This document shows positions 46,245 to 56,237 of a stretch of DNA of 64,000 bases, in pieces (position 1 is the first letter of the stretch; each line of letters opens with the position of its first letter). Location: assembly GCF_020622265.1 (NCBI RefSeq), contig NZ_JACNMQ010000001.1, positions 868,001 to 932,000 of the forward strand. The letters are read 5' to 3'. The notes under the pieces were generated by a model that ran no database searches, was not told where the DNA came from, and saw only the letters and a program-made list of their open reading frames with translations. This DNA is from Halomonas sp. M20 (lineage in GTDB: Bacteria; Pseudomonadota; Gammaproteobacteria; Pseudomonadales; Halomonadaceae). A program made the position numbers and the translations under genes.

Positions 46245-48338
46245 TCATTGCTTGTATTCACCGGTTTGAGCAACGTCGCTGAGGCTTTCGAGTAGCTTGC
46301 GGGTGGTGTCGTCCTCGAAAGCGCTGGAGGGCGCGTGACAGGGTAGCCAGACATGAAAGGTAGCGCCTTGGCCAAGAGTGGAGCTCACGCTGATATCGCC
46401 GCCGCCTCGCCTCAGGATGCCGGCGCAGATTGCCAGACCAAGCCCGGAGCCCGCCTCACGGGTCGTAAAGAAAGGATCGAAGATACGCGTCTGTAGATGT
46501 TCGGGGATGCCGGGACCTTGATCGCTGACATCGATGCATACCCCGGGGGCGGCGTATCGGTCGCTATCCTGGGTGGTGAGAACGATGCGCTGACCTTCAC
46601 TGCCGGCTTGCACGGCATTGAGAATCAGATTGACCAATACCTGTTGCAACTGAGCGCTATTGCACTCCACCTGGCGTTCTGCACGGCCCTTCAGGATTAG
46701 ACGTTGATCGTGTTTGTCGATGGTGTGACGCACGAGGGGCTCGATACTGGCGACGATCGCATTGACATCCTGGCATTGGAGCATGGGGCGCGAATGCCCC
46801 AGGCGAGACTGCCCTTGATGAGAGTAGCGCAGCAAGTTGTCAATCAAGGCCCGAATGCGCTCCACCTGGGCGATGATGATATCGATCTCTTCCTTGACCG
46901 GTGCAGCGTCGTTACCCAACTGCTGCTCGATGAGTTCGACATGACCCAGGATCACTGCGGCAGGATTGTTGATCTCGTGGGCGATGCCGGCGGTCAGTTC
47001 ACCCAGGGTGGCGAGTTTTTCCTGGGTCAGCAGCCGAGTTCGCGCCTGTTTAAGCAGGAGAATGTGCTGTTCGAGCGCGCGGGTCTTTTCTCTCAAGGAG
47101 TGAGTGCGTTCATCGACCCGCTGTTCGAGCTCGACGGCAGCACGGCGCAGTGCGTTCTGATGGGTTTCGAGACGATCAAGCATGGCATCGAACTCCCGTG
47201 CTAATGCCGCCAGCTCGTCATGGCTGCCAATTTCGCCGATACGCAAATGATTGTCTTCGCGGACGTCGCGAATGATTCGGTGCATACGCTTGATTGGCGC
47301 CACCAGGCGTTCGACGCCCTGCAGCACGAGCCCCAGGGAGAGCAGGGTGACCAGGGCCAGAACGATGACTATCTGCAGCAGGGTCTCCCGATACAGACGA
47401 GTGAAGGGGGCCTCGGGGTAGCCCGCATAGATCATGCCGATGCGCTTGCCTCGAATGCTCGACAGTGCCTCGTAGCCGGCTACATACCAGTCGCTGACCA
47501 CGTAGGCCCGGTCGATAAAGCGCTTCCCGTGTTCGAGTACCTGCTGGGCTACCTGATTGGAGACTCGGGTGCCAATAGCGCGCTCGCCACTGTGCAGACG
47601 CACATTGGTCGCGACTCTAACGTCCCCAAGAAACAGCGTGACCGTGCCTTCGCTGTTTTCCGGCAGGGTGCCTGGCGCATAGAGAAGATCCCGAATGTCA
47701 TCCACGAGTGCTGCATCCCGGTTGAGCAGGCGCCCGCTATCGAGCACGAGTTTTACGCGGCCATCCTGGTCTACAAGCGGGTAGAGAACCCGAGATACCA
47801 GTCCGTTGCGTTCGACTTGACGGGCGGTCGCCTGTGCACGAGGGGTGGCCCTCAAGGCCATTCGCGCCCGGTCGGTAAGCAGTGTATCTATGACGTTCAA
47901 GCGCTCTGGCGGTAACGCATCGAATCCTGCAACGGTGTCGCCTTGAAGCACAGGCTCCGCCACCTCGGCGCCTAGTTGTGCCGTCAACTCGTCCGGTGAT
48001 AACAGGCGTAGCCAATCGAGCTCATTGGCGGTGCGGATCTCTGCGAGAACCTCGGCATGGGAAAGCGAGCCACTACCGTCCAGCGCGGTCGCCAGGGCAT
48101 GGCTGCCCGCCAGTTCCGCCAAGCGCTCTCGCTGTTGTTCGACCAGACTGTCGAGGAGGCGGCTGGCCACAGCCAGATCCGCATGCACTTTCATGTAGAG
48201 CTGTCGATCGCTGTAGGTACTGGTCCAGTAATGGGTCAGTCCCACCAGGGCCAGACTGAAAAGCAGCAATGGCATGCAGGCCATCCATAACAGTCGTCGC
48301 CGGACCGATGCGTCCAGCCAGCCCCGCACGGTTCTCAC
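46245..48338 (-). CDS. sensor histidine kinase with periplasmic Cache domain
   Basis: A 697-residue membrane kinase: TM1 at about 15-37, a long periplasmic sensor whose second part (GTVTLFLGDVRVATNVR ... RAYVVSDWYVAGYEAL ... IGMIYAGYPEAPF) fits an sCache_3-like fold, TM2, HAMP, a coiled coil, HisKA with the phosphorylated His in AGIAHEINNPAAVI, and a catalytic domain with DQGPGIP and GSGLGLAICAGI. The HEINNP box is typical for kinases paired with NtrC-type regulators. It follows the response-regulator gene by 51 bp. The ligand is unknown; the genomic context points to oxyanion or cofactor status. Confidence 0.93.
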   Translation of the reverse strand: MRTVRGWLDASVRRRLLWMACMPLLLFSLALVGLTHYWTSTYSDRQLYMKVHADLAVASRLLDSLVEQQRERLAELAGSHALATALDGSGSLSHAEVLAEIRTANELDWLRLLSPDELTAQLGAEVAEPVLQGDTVAGFDALPPERLNVIDTLLTDRARMALRATPRAQATARQVERNGLVSRVLYPLVDQDGRVKLVLDSGRLLNRDAALVDDIRDLLYAPGTLPENSEGTVTLFLGDVRVATNVRLHSGERAIGTRVSNQVAQQVLEHGKRFIDRAYVVSDWYVAGYEALSSIRGKRIGMIYAGYPEAPFTRLYRETLLQIVIVLALVTLLSLGLVLQGVERLVAPIKRMHRIIRDVREDNHLRIGEIGSHDELAALAREFDAMLDRLETHQNALRRAAVELEQRVDERTHSLREKTRALEQHILLLKQARTRLLTQEKLATLGELTAGIAHEINNPAAVILGHVELIEQQLGNDAAPVKEEIDIIIAQVERIRALIDNLLRYSHQGQSRLGHSRPMLQCQDVNAIVASIEPLVRHTIDKHDQRLILKGRAERQVECNSAQLQQVLVNLILNAVQAGSEGQRIVLTTQDSDRYAAPGVCIDVSDQGPGIPEHLQTRIFDPFFTTREAGSGLGLAICAGILRRGGGDISVSSTLGQGATFHVWLPCHAPSSAFEDDTTRKLLESLSDVAQTGEYKQ

Positions 48339-48389
48339 ATCAGGCTCTTGGCTTTGAATTCTTTAACATGCTTCTTCACATCGAATGCC

Positions 48390-49748
48390 TCATGTTGAAC
48401 TCTGCCAAGCCGCAAGTTTACGATCAAGGGTCTTGCGAGAGATCCCCAAGCTGCGAGCCGCCCGAGACTTGTTGCCGTCATTGGCCTCAAGAACCGCCAG
48501 CAAATGATGCTTCTCCAGTACCTCGATCGTCCAGTCGAGAGGTACATTGGGGGCAGTGTCATCATGTTTTTCAGTGGTGCTGTCTTCGAGCAGCTCCCGA
48601 GGAAGCCTGCCAAGCAGAATGCAGCGTTCGATGAAGTTCTTGAGTTCGCGGATGTTGCCAGGCCAGGAGTAACGAGCCATGCGTTCAAGATCGGCATGTT
48701 GCCAAGGGAGTGCCGTCAGTCCCAACTCCTTGGATAGGTGTTGCGAGAAATGATGGGCGAGCAGCGCTATATCATCGGGTCGCTCCCGTAGCGTGGGCAG
48801 CCTGATCGTCAATATGTTAAGGCGGTAATAAAGGTCCTCTCGAAAGCGGCCGCTGGCAACTTCCTGTTCCATGTCGCGATGGGTGGCGGTGACGATGCGC
48901 ACATCCACTGGCTGTTCCTGCTCGCTCCCCACGGGGCGAATTCGCTTGGACTCTATGACTCTTAGCAGCTTGGCCTGCATGGCCAAGGGCATTTCGGCGA
49001 TTTCATCGAGGAATAGCGTGCCGCCATCGGCGTAGGTGAACAGGCCTTCGCGTGCCTTGACTGCGCCGGTGAAGGCGCCTTTGACATGCCCGAACAGCTC
49101 GGACTCGATCAGCTCACTGGCGACTGCACCGCAATTGAGGGGCACGAAGGCGCCCAAGCGACGGGATAGACGGTGCAGGTCCCGGGCGGCCAGCTCCTTG
49201 CCAGTACCCGATTCGCCGGTAATCATTACCGCGGAGGGGGTGGGGGCGACACGCTCGATGATTGCCTGAACCTCGCGAATGGCAGGGCTGTTGCCTAGCA
49301 TGCCGCCTTGAGCGGAGTGTCGCTGCGTCGTTTCCCGGCGTAGAACGAAGTTTTCGCGGGCCAGGCGGCGACGTTCTAGGCAACGGTCCACGGCGCTGAG
49401 CAATTGCTCGAGACGAAACGGCTTCATGATGAAGTCGCTGGCGCCCACTCTTAGCGCATGGATGGCCATTTCAAGGTCTGCGTAGGCGGTCATGAAGATG
49501 ATGTCGCTACGCCGATCGGTTTCCAATGCTTCGTGCCATTCGATACCGCTACGATCCGGTAGGCGGACATCCACCAGCAACAAGTCGAAATGCAACCGCT
49601 GGCGCAGTGCTTCCGCATCCGCCAGAGTGCCGGCGGTTTCGAGCATGGCGAAGCGCGGCGATAACGCTTTGCTCAGATAACGCTGCATGCCAGGCTCGTC
49701 ATCGACGATCAGTATTGATGCGGTGGGTAGTTCACTAGCAGCGGTCAT
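48390..49748 (-). CDS. NtrC-family sigma-54-dependent response regulator
   Basis: A 452-residue activator: a receiver with phospho-acceptor Asp in [13 protein letters not shown], a sigma-54 AAA+ domain with Walker A GESGTGKE, the sigma-54-contacting GAFTGA loop in [13 protein letters not shown], Walker [10 protein letters not shown], and a Fis-type HTH ([20 protein letters not shown]). All elements needed to open sigma-54 promoters are present. It is divergent from tupA, whose upstream region carries a -24/-12 promoter, and it is first in an operon with the kinase. Confidence 0.95.
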   Translation of the reverse strand: MTAASELPTASILIVDDEPGMQRYLSKALSPRFAMLETAGTLADAEALRQRLHFDLLLVDVRLPDRSGIEWHEALETDRRSDIIFMTAYADLEMAIHALRVGASDFIMKPFRLEQLLSAVDRCLERRRLARENFVLRRETTQRHSAQGGMLGNSPAIREVQAIIERVAPTPSAVMITGESGTGKELAARDLHRLSRRLGAFVPLNCGAVASELIESELFGHVKGAFTGAVKAREGLFTYADGGTLFLDEIAEMPLAMQAKLLRVIESKRIRPVGSEQEQPVDVRIVTATHRDMEQEVASGRFREDLYYRLNILTIRLPTLRERPDDIALLAHHFSQHLSKELGLTALPWQHADLERMARYSWPGNIRELKNFIERCILLGRLPRELLEDSTTEKHDDTAPNVPLDWTIEVLEKHHLLAVLEANDGNKSRAARSLGISRKTLDRKLAAWQSST

Positions 49749-49880
49749 TCAGGCAACCCTCCACCGAGCGAGTCAGTTTGTCCCGATTTGGGTCGATGTG
49801 ATGCACTTTAAATGCGTCCTTGATTTTTTTCATGGTAAAGAAGGCGATTTTAAAGGGCAATCCACCGGTATAATGAGAAT

Positions 49881-49897
49881 AGGCATGTTACTTGCAA
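49881..49897 (+). promoter_or_regulatory. sigma-54 (-24/-12) promoter upstream of tupA
   Basis: AGGCATGTTACTTGCAA has GG and GC spaced by exactly 10 bp and matches TGGCACG-N4-TTGCA in all but two positions. Transcription would begin near 49907, about 28 bp before the tupA start. A divergent sigma-54 activator gene begins about 130 bp away. Confidence 0.72.
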
Positions 49898-49934
49898 GCC
49901 AAGGGTTCAGGAACGCAAAGGAAAAGGAACCTCA

Positions 49935-50798
49935 ATGAACTTACCTGCTACTTTACGAAACGCCGCGATTATTCTAGGCGCTACGCTACTGACGTCACCG
50001 GTGCTAGCGGTGGACAACGAGATCGTTCGACTGGCGACTACCACCAGCACCTATAACTCTGGGCTGCTGGACGAGCTGCTGCCTCGGTTCGAAGCCGAAC
50101 ATCCCTATCAGGTTCAAGTCATCGCCGTGGGCACCGGCAAGGCGCTACGTATGGGCCAGGACGGCGATGCAGACCTGTTGATGACCCACGCACCGGCAGC
50201 AGAAAAGGCCTTTGTCGATGCGGGTTATGGCATCGAGCCCGAGGGTGTGATGTACAATGACTTCATCGTTGTTGGCCCGGAGAGTGATCCGGCCAGTATT
50301 CAAGGTCTCGAAGAGGCTACCCAGGCGTTCAAGCAGATTGCCGATAGTGACGCGCTATTCGTTTCTCGGGGAGATGATTCCGGCACGCACAAGAAAGAGC
50401 TTGCCCTATGGCGGTCAAGTGATATCGAATCCGGCTTCGAGGGCTATCGGGCCGTGGGCCAGGGTATGGGCAAGGTATTGCAGATGGCAAGCGAACTCCA
50501 GGGCTATACGCTGACGGATCGTGGCACCTGGCTTGCGATGCAGGACAAGTTGGACTTGAGCCTTTTGATGCAGGGCGATCCCCGTTTGTTCAATCCCTAT
50601 CAGGTGATTCTGGTCAATCCCGAACGCTATGAAGATCTCAATACCGAGGGCGCGCGTGTCTTGGCTGAATGGCTGACTTCTGAAGAAGGACAGCAGGCAA
50701 TCGATGAATTTCGTCTCGAAGGTGAGGCACTTTTTCACGCCAGTGCCGGCGAAGGCGTATCGCCGCAGCAGGGCGTGAGTACCGGTGCGAGCCAATGA
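49935..50798 (+). CDS. tupA: tungstate ABC transporter binding protein TupA
   Basis: A 287-residue periplasmic binding protein with a cleavable signal (LLTSPVLA). LATTTSTYNSGLL and the ligand-site SRGDDSGTHKKE match TupA; molybdate-binding ModA lacks these. TupA binds tungstate with very high affinity, also molybdate in some relatives (WtpA, TupA variants). AAGGAAC precedes the ATG. It heads tupABC. Confidence 0.93.
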   Translation: MNLPATLRNAAIILGATLLTSPVLAVDNEIVRLATTTSTYNSGLLDELLPRFEAEHPYQVQVIAVGTGKALRMGQDGDADLLMTHAPAAEKAFVDAGYGIEPEGVMYNDFIVVGPESDPASIQGLEEATQAFKQIADSDALFVSRGDDSGTHKKELALWRSSDIESGFEGYRAVGQGMGKVLQMASELQGYTLTDRGTWLAMQDKLDLSLLMQGDPRLFNPYQVILVNPERYEDLNTEGARVLAEWLTSEEGQQAIDEFRLEGEALFHASAGEGVSPQQGVSTGASQ

Positions 50799-50813
50799 GG
50801 ATAGCTGATAGCG

Positions 50814-51521
50814 ATGCCTGAACTACTCGACTCGACTCGGGCAGCCTTGATACTGCTGATTTCCCTGGATCCGAGTCTGTGGGAGATCATCGGCGTCTCG
50901 TTTCGGGTATCGCTGACCGCCATGGTGCTTGCCATCCCGCCGGCATTGCTGATCGCTCTTGCCCTGGCGCGTCTTGCGTTTCCCGGGCGCTGGCTGTTGA
51001 TTTCCCTGGCCAATACCATGATGGCAGTGCCTACCGTGGTGGTAGGGCTCATGCTGTTCATGCTGTTATCCCGCAGCGGTCCATTGGGGGAGTGGCGATT
51101 GCTGTTCACTCAGCCGGCCATGGTGATCGGCCAATGGATACTGGCCATTCCCTTGCTGATTGCCATGCTGCACGCGGCCTTGCAGGGAATCGATCAGCGT
51201 GCCTGGGAGACCGCACGGCTGCATGGTGCCGGGCGCGTAGCCGCTCTTTGGCGCTTGCTTGGAGAGGCGCGCTTTGGCGTCATGGCGGCGATCGTGGCCT
51301 CCTTCGGGCGGATCATCGCCGAAGTAGGCAGCGCCGTCATGGTGGGAGGGAATATCGAACACTTCACTCGCAATATCACCACGGCGATTGCGTTGGAAAC
51401 CCTCAAAGGGGAGTACGCCCAGGGTATCGCGCTGGGTCTGGTGCTGTTGGGGCTGGCGCTGATACTCAACCTGATGCTGGGCATTCTGCGAGGGCGAGGT
51501 CAGCAGACCTTGAGTTCATGA
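50814..51521 (+). CDS. tupB: tungstate ABC transporter permease TupB
   Basis: A 235-residue inner-membrane permease with about five helices. The ABC coupling loop reads ETARLHGAGRVAALWRLLGEARFGV, and AEVGSAVMVGGNIEHFTRNITTAIALET is the conserved TupB stretch. It starts 15 bp after tupA; tupC follows closely. Confidence 0.93.
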   Translation: MPELLDSTRAALILLISLDPSLWEIIGVSFRVSLTAMVLAIPPALLIALALARLAFPGRWLLISLANTMMAVPTVVVGLMLFMLLSRSGPLGEWRLLFTQPAMVIGQWILAIPLLIAMLHAALQGIDQRAWETARLHGAGRVAALWRLLGEARFGVMAAIVASFGRIIAEVGSAVMVGGNIEHFTRNITTAIALETLKGEYAQGIALGLVLLGLALILNLMLGILRGRGQQTLSS

Positions 51522-51532
51522 CGAAGGAGAGC

Positions 51533-52207
51533 ATGCTCGAAATCAATCGGCTTTCCCATGGTTTCTCGGCCGAGCCCCTGTGGACGATCGATCATCTGCA
51601 CTGGTCGGGCCAGGATATGGTGCATCTGCTGGGGGATAACGGCAGCGGCAAGACAACGCTACTGAGAATACTGGCAGGACTGGACGTGCCTTGTCAGGGT
51701 AGCGTGCGCTGGCGTCTCGATCGGCAGTGGCAGCGCCCACCTTGTCCGGCTCGGGTGATTTATCTGCACCAAACGCCGTACATGTTCGATGTCAGCGTGT
51801 TCGACAATCTCCGTCTGGCGGCCCGCTGGTACGGGCTAGCGCGCCGCGATAGCCTGATGCGCGTGCGCCGTATGCTGCACTGGTGCGGTCTCGAGCAGCA
51901 GGCGCGACAACGTGCTCGTTCGCTCTCCGGCGGCGAGCGCCTGCGTCTGGCCCTGGCCCGGGCCTGGCTGCTGCAGCCCCGAGTCCTGCTCCTGGACGAG
52001 CCGACAGCCAACCTGGATGCTCAAGCCATCGCTGATGTGGATAGTCTGGTGGCGGATCTGGTGCGCGAGGGGTGTGCCGTCATCCTCAGTGCCCACCATG
52101 CAAGCGTGCTGACCGAGCGCTGCCAGCGCCGGTGGCAACTCTGCGACGGCCTTTTGTGGGAAAGCACGACGAACGCCTCCTTCATGGCCGAGCGCCTCCT
52201 GCGCTGA
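51533..52207 (+). CDS. tupC: tungstate ABC transporter ATPase TupC
   Basis: A 224-residue ABC ATPase with Walker A GDNGSGKTT, signature LSGGERLRLALARA and Walker B VLLLDEPTANLD. AAGGAGAGC lies just before the chosen ATG at 51533; an ATG at 51518, overlapping the tupB stop, is the alternative. It has no C-terminal regulatory (TOBE/Mop) domain, in contrast with ModC. Confidence 0.92.
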   Translation: MLEINRLSHGFSAEPLWTIDHLHWSGQDMVHLLGDNGSGKTTLLRILAGLDVPCQGSVRWRLDRQWQRPPCPARVIYLHQTPYMFDVSVFDNLRLAARWYGLARRDSLMRVRRMLHWCGLEQQARQRARSLSGGERLRLALARAWLLQPRVLLLDEPTANLDAQAIADVDSLVADLVREGCAVILSAHHASVLTERCQRRWQLCDGLLWESTTNASFMAERLLR

Positions 52208-52298
52208 GTCGCTAAATCTCGCCTGACACTGATCTTGATCATGCCATCCGCATGCCAGGAAGGTTATGCTGGGTGCTGGTCATCAATCACGGATTTCC

Positions 52299-52898
52299 AT
52301 GACTCAGGACGATATCACCCTACTCGTATTGGCCGGTGGGCAAGGTCGCCGCATGGGCGGTGTGGACAAGGGCTGGACACGCCTGCACGACAAACCCTTG
52401 ATATTGCATGTGCTATCGCGCCTGGAGGGGCAGACACGCGGGGTGTTGATCAATGCCAACCGCAGTCTCGATGCCTATGAGCAGCTTGGCTATCCGGTCA
52501 TCACCGATATCGAAGGTGACTTCAAGGGCCCTTTGATGGGGATTCTCAGCGGATTGACCGCCGCCTCGACGCCCTGGGTACTGGTCGTGCCTTGCGACAC
52601 GCCGGCGCTACCGAAAGATCTGGTAACGCGTATGATCGATGGCATCGGGGAGCGGGATATCGCCGTGGCCCACGATGGAGAGCGGGCGCACCCGGTGGTT
52701 GCCCTGATGCGAAGCGATCTGGCGCCGGATCTGCGCGAAGCACTGGCGGCCGGGGAACGTAAGATCGACCGCTGGTACGCGCGTCATCACTGGTGTCACG
52801 TGGATTTCAGCGATCAGCCGGAAGCATTCACCAACCTCAACAGCCCTCAAGACAAGGCGAATCTGAGCCAGCGCCTCGTGGGCGATGGGTCGACTTGA
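52299..52898 (+). CDS. mobA: molybdenum cofactor guanylyltransferase MobA
   Basis: A 199-residue enzyme that adds GMP to molybdopterin, giving the MGD form needed by enzymes such as TorA. The nucleotide-binding LVLAGGQGRRMGGVDKGW is the signature, and ANRSLDAYEQLGYPVITD and VVPCDTPALP are conserved. It starts about 90 bp after tupC. Confidence 0.95.
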   Translation: MTQDDITLLVLAGGQGRRMGGVDKGWTRLHDKPLILHVLSRLEGQTRGVLINANRSLDAYEQLGYPVITDIEGDFKGPLMGILSGLTAASTPWVLVVPCDTPALPKDLVTRMIDGIGERDIAVAHDGERAHPVVALMRSDLAPDLREALAAGERKIDRWYARHHWCHVDFSDQPEAFTNLNSPQDKANLSQRLVGDGST

Positions 52899-53075
52899 CA
52901 CAGTCAGGTAAACTCATGGTAGCAACGTGCTGATTACTCGGTGATTTCTAGATTTTATTCGCTGTTTGCATGCGGGTTTCGGTACGGCGATTGCCTCTAA
53001 TGAGGATACGCTGGCTCGCGAATGCACCAATTTGCGCTAAAAACTTGCCGTTATAGAACGCGATTGAAAAACATC

Positions 53076-53648
53076 ATGACACTCGATCTTGCTAATGAAA
53101 CATTGCCCTTGCTGGGTATCGCCGCCTGGAGTGGGACAGGAAAAACCACGCTGCTCGAGGCCTTGCTACCGCGTCTGGCCGAACGCGGAGTGCGTGTCGC
53201 GGTCATCAAGCACGCTCACCACGGCTTCGACGTGGATCAGCCTGGCAAGGACAGCTACCGAATGCGCGCCGCCGGTGCGGCCCCGGTGCTGGTCGCCTCG
53301 AAAGCACGCTTCGCGCTGATGATGGAAACACCGAATCGTACGGAACCCGACCTTGCCATGCTGATCGACCAGGTCAGGCCGCTGCAGCCGAATCTCGTGT
53401 TGATCGAAGGCTTCAAAGCCTGGCCCGTGCCCAAGCTGGAACTGTTTCGTCCCGTGCTTGAAAAACCGTTATTGGCGGAGAGCGATGTCTGGGTAAAAGG
53501 CGTGGCAAGTGACGAAGCCTTGACGTTGCCGGAAGGCGTGGAAGCTCTCGATCTCAATGATCTTGATGCACTGACCGATTACGTGGCGGCCTGGCCGGAG
53601 CAGTGGCCACGGCGGCGCCAGCCGCGCAAGACAGGAGTTTCGCCATGA
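53076..53648 (+). CDS. mobB: molybdopterin-guanine dinucleotide biosynthesis adaptor MobB
   Basis: A 190-residue P-loop GTPase that assists MobA. Walker A is AAWSGTGKTTLLEALL; KHAHHGFDVDQPGKDSYRMRAAGA and LVLIEGFKAWPVPKLEL are the family motifs. The ATG is preceded only by an A-rich stretch; an upstream in-frame start at 53022 would add 18 residues. moeA overlaps its stop by 4 bp. Confidence 0.93.
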   Translation: MTLDLANETLPLLGIAAWSGTGKTTLLEALLPRLAERGVRVAVIKHAHHGFDVDQPGKDSYRMRAAGAAPVLVASKARFALMMETPNRTEPDLAMLIDQVRPLQPNLVLIEGFKAWPVPKLELFRPVLEKPLLAESDVWVKGVASDEALTLPEGVEALDLNDLDALTDYVAAWPEQWPRRRQPRKTGVSP

Positions 53649-54904
53649 GCCTTTCCTGTTTCGAGCTGGGCGAGCGTATGCTCAGCATCGATGAGGCGTT
53701 GACCGCTTTACGAGAGCTGACGCCACGAGCGCTTGAAAGTGAAATTATACCGTTATTTTCATCGCTGAATCGGGTTCTGGCGGAAGATGCGGTATCCCCT
53801 ATCGATGTACCGCAGAATACCAATGCGGCAATGGATGGTATTGCCCTAAGCTGGCCAGCCAGCACCCAGACGCGATTCGCGCTGCAAGGAGACGTGCTTG
53901 CCGGTAGCTGCTTTGAAGGCCGCCTTGAGCCCGGCCAGGCAGTGACCATCACTACCGGCGCGCCACTGCCGCAAGGCGCGGATACCGTCATCATGTCCGA
54001 ACAGCTGCACATGCAGGAAGATGGCGCATCGCGTTGGGTCGAGATAGCGCAGGCAGACCGGGTGCAGCAAGGGCAGAATGTACGCAGGGCAGGGGAGGAT
54101 ATCCCCCGGGGGACGACGGCACTGGAGGCTGGAACGCGCTTGAACCCGCAGCATCTGGGGTTGCTTGCATCGCTTGGGATGGGTGAGGTGCGAGTCGCAC
54201 GTTGCCCACGAGTTGCCATCTTCTCCACCGGTGATGAAGTGACCGCGCCAGGAGAGGTATTGCCTCCGGCGGGTATCTTCGACTCCAATCGTTTTTCTCT
54301 GCGGGGGCTATTGACTCGACTCGGCTGCGAGGTAGTCGATTTAGGCATTCTCAAAGACGATTTTGTCAGCATCAAAAATACGCTGGAGACTGCAGCGCAG
54401 ACAGCGGACATGGTCATCACCAGCGGTGGCGTCTCCGTGGGTCAGGCTGACTGGACCCGGAAGGCGCTGGACGACACCGGGCGGCTCGGCTTCTGGCGTA
54501 TCGCCATTCGCCCTGGTAGACCCCTGGCATTCGGCACCCTGGGGGAGCGCAATACTCCCTTTTTCGGGCTGCCGGGTAATCCGGTGGCGGTTATGGTGAC
54601 TTTCCTGCAGTTTGTGCAGCCCTTGCTGCGCACCCTGCAGGGTGAGCACCAGTGGCAACCCCGTCGTCTGACGGCGATCGCCGACGAGCCGCTAAAAAGT
54701 CGTGAGGGGCGGGTCGATTTTCTACGCGGCATCTACCGCTGTGATGAACAAGGACGCCTGCACGTCAGCATGACCGGTCGCCAAGGCTCGGGGATTCTAT
54801 CCTCGATGACGGCGGCCAATTGTTTGATCGAGATCGAGGCGACACGCGCCGAAGTGGCGCAAGGTGAAACGGTGACTTTACAACCCTTTGGGGAGCTGAC
54901 ATGA
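53645..54904 (+). CDS. moeA: molybdopterin molybdenumtransferase MoeA
   Basis: A 419-residue enzyme that inserts the metal into adenylated molybdopterin. [63 protein letters not shown] and [18 protein letters not shown] all fit. AGGAG lies upstream; the start overlaps mobB in ATGA. No mogA or moaB gene, needed for the adenylation step, is in this cluster. Confidence 0.95.
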   Translation: MSLSCFELGERMLSIDEALTALRELTPRALESEIIPLFSSLNRVLAEDAVSPIDVPQNTNAAMDGIALSWPASTQTRFALQGDVLAGSCFEGRLEPGQAVTITTGAPLPQGADTVIMSEQLHMQEDGASRWVEIAQADRVQQGQNVRRAGEDIPRGTTALEAGTRLNPQHLGLLASLGMGEVRVARCPRVAIFSTGDEVTAPGEVLPPAGIFDSNRFSLRGLLTRLGCEVVDLGILKDDFVSIKNTLETAAQTADMVITSGGVSVGQADWTRKALDDTGRLGFWRIAIRPGRPLAFGTLGERNTPFFGLPGNPVAVMVTFLQFVQPLLRTLQGEHQWQPRRLTAIADEPLKSREGRVDFLRGIYRCDEQGRLHVSMTGRQGSGILSSMTAANCLIEIEATRAEVAQGETVTLQPFGELT

Positions 54905-55782
54905 GCCTGACGCATCTTAATTCTCGTGGCGAGGCGCATATGGTGGACGTCGCCGACAAGACGGAAACCCGCCGTGAAGCGGTGGCCGGTGGACGAATTC
55001 ACATGCGCCCGGAAACCCTGGCACTGCTAGCCGAGGGGGGCATGCCGAAAGGCGATGTGCTGGCCACGGCACGTATTGCCGGTATACAGGCAGCCAAACG
55101 AACGTCTGAATTGATTCCGCTGTGCCATGCCTTGGCGCTGTCCAAGGTAAGTGTCGATTTCATGCTCAACGAGGCTGATGCCAGTGTCGATGTGACTGCC
55201 ACTTGCCGTTTGAACGGTCGCACCGGGGTCGAGATGGAAGCATTGACGGCTGTGTCGGTGGCCTGTCTGACCCTTTATGACATGTGCAAGGCGGTGGACA
55301 AGGATATGAGCATTGAAGGAATACAATTGCTCTCCAAGACCGGTGGCAAGTCCGGCGATTATCAGCGATCCCTCGATGAAAACCGACCGGTTGGCGCATC
55401 TTCCACGCAGCCCGATGCCTTTGCAGAAGATGCGATGGCTTCCAGGAGCGAGCAGCTCGATATTGCCCCTATCGTGACGGGTAAATTCTTCGAGGGCAGC
55501 GTTAGTGTCTCGCTCGGAGAAGAGCGCACCAGCGTCAGTGTGAAGTGTCTTGCAGAGTTGCGTGAACGCCTTGGCGTCAGTGATATCAACGTCCCGCTTA
55601 CGGCGCTTCTCGAGCCTACGATTGGCGGGCTCAAGAGCGCGCTAGAGCAACAGGATGAGCGCTTCGCTTTACTGCGCGAACAGCGTGTATTATGTGCTGT
55701 CAATCAGGTGATGAGCGCTGAAGATACGCTGTTGACTGCAGGCGATGAAGTCGCTTTTTTTCCACCGGTGACCGGGGGATGA
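54901..55782 (+). CDS. MoaC-MoaD fusion protein
   Basis: One uninterrupted 293-codon frame encodes two cofactor proteins. Residues 1-160 are MoaC, cyclic pyranopterin monophosphate synthase, with [38 protein letters not shown] and KSGDY, including both catalytic Lys. Residues about 210-293 are MoaD, the sulfur-carrying small subunit of MPT synthase, ending [10 protein letters not shown] with the Gly-Gly that is thiocarboxylated. A 50-residue linker joins them. An internal ATG at 55435 has no good ribosome site. The gene overlaps moeA and moaE by 4 bp. The separate proteins are the norm (E. coli MoaC 161, MoaD 81 residues). Confidence 0.9.
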   Translation: MSLTHLNSRGEAHMVDVADKTETRREAVAGGRIHMRPETLALLAEGGMPKGDVLATARIAGIQAAKRTSELIPLCHALALSKVSVDFMLNEADASVDVTATCRLNGRTGVEMEALTAVSVACLTLYDMCKAVDKDMSIEGIQLLSKTGGKSGDYQRSLDENRPVGASSTQPDAFAEDAMASRSEQLDIAPIVTGKFFEGSVSVSLGEERTSVSVKCLAELRERLGVSDINVPLTALLEPTIGGLKSALEQQDERFALLREQRVLCAVNQVMSAEDTLLTAGDEVAFFPPVTGG

Positions 55783-56237
55783 ACATGATCAAGGTACAGA
55801 CGCAGCCTTTCGATGTGGGCGAGCAACATGGAGCCTTGCTCACGGGGCGCACCGACATTGGCGCGGTGGTATGTTTTACTGGGCTGGTGCGCGATTTTAA
55901 TGAGAGCCCCGAAGTTCAGGGGCTGTCTCTCGAGCATTATCCCGGCATGACCGAACAGGCACTTGCCGATATTGTCGCTGAAGCCGAGCAGCGCTGGACA
56001 CTGCAAGGCGTACGCTTGATTCATCGTGTCGGTCATCTCGAACCGGGCGACCCGATCGTGCTGGTGGCGGTTGCCAGCGCCCATCGCCGCAGTGCATTCG
56101 AGGCATGTGATTTCATCATGGATTACCTCAAGACCCAGGCGCCCTTCTGGAAAAAAGAGCATACGACCGGGGGGCACTACTGGGTATCGGAACGTGACTC
56201 CGACAAGCAGGATGCCAAGCGCTGGGAGGTGTCATGA
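55779..56237 (+). CDS. moaE: molybdopterin synthase large subunit MoaE
   Basis: A 152-residue catalytic subunit that builds the dithiolene of molybdopterin with sulfur from Moa[58 protein letters not shown] (Lys of the active site) are diagnostic. It is coupled to the fusion gene (ATGA), as MoaD and MoaE usually are. Confidence 0.95.
   Translation: MNMIKVQTQPFDVGEQHGALLTGRTDIGAVVCFTGLVRDFNESPEVQGLSLEHYPGMTEQALADIVAEAEQRWTLQGVRLIHRVGHLEPGDPIVLVAVASAHRRSAFEACDFIMDYLKTQAPFWKKEHTTGGHYWVSERDSDKQDAKRWEVS

Noticed and set aside
50879-51532. Long frame extending tupC upstream through tupB
   Set aside because: It reads tupB in the wrong frame; tupB and tupC have clear separate starts, and tupC has AAGGAG before 51533.
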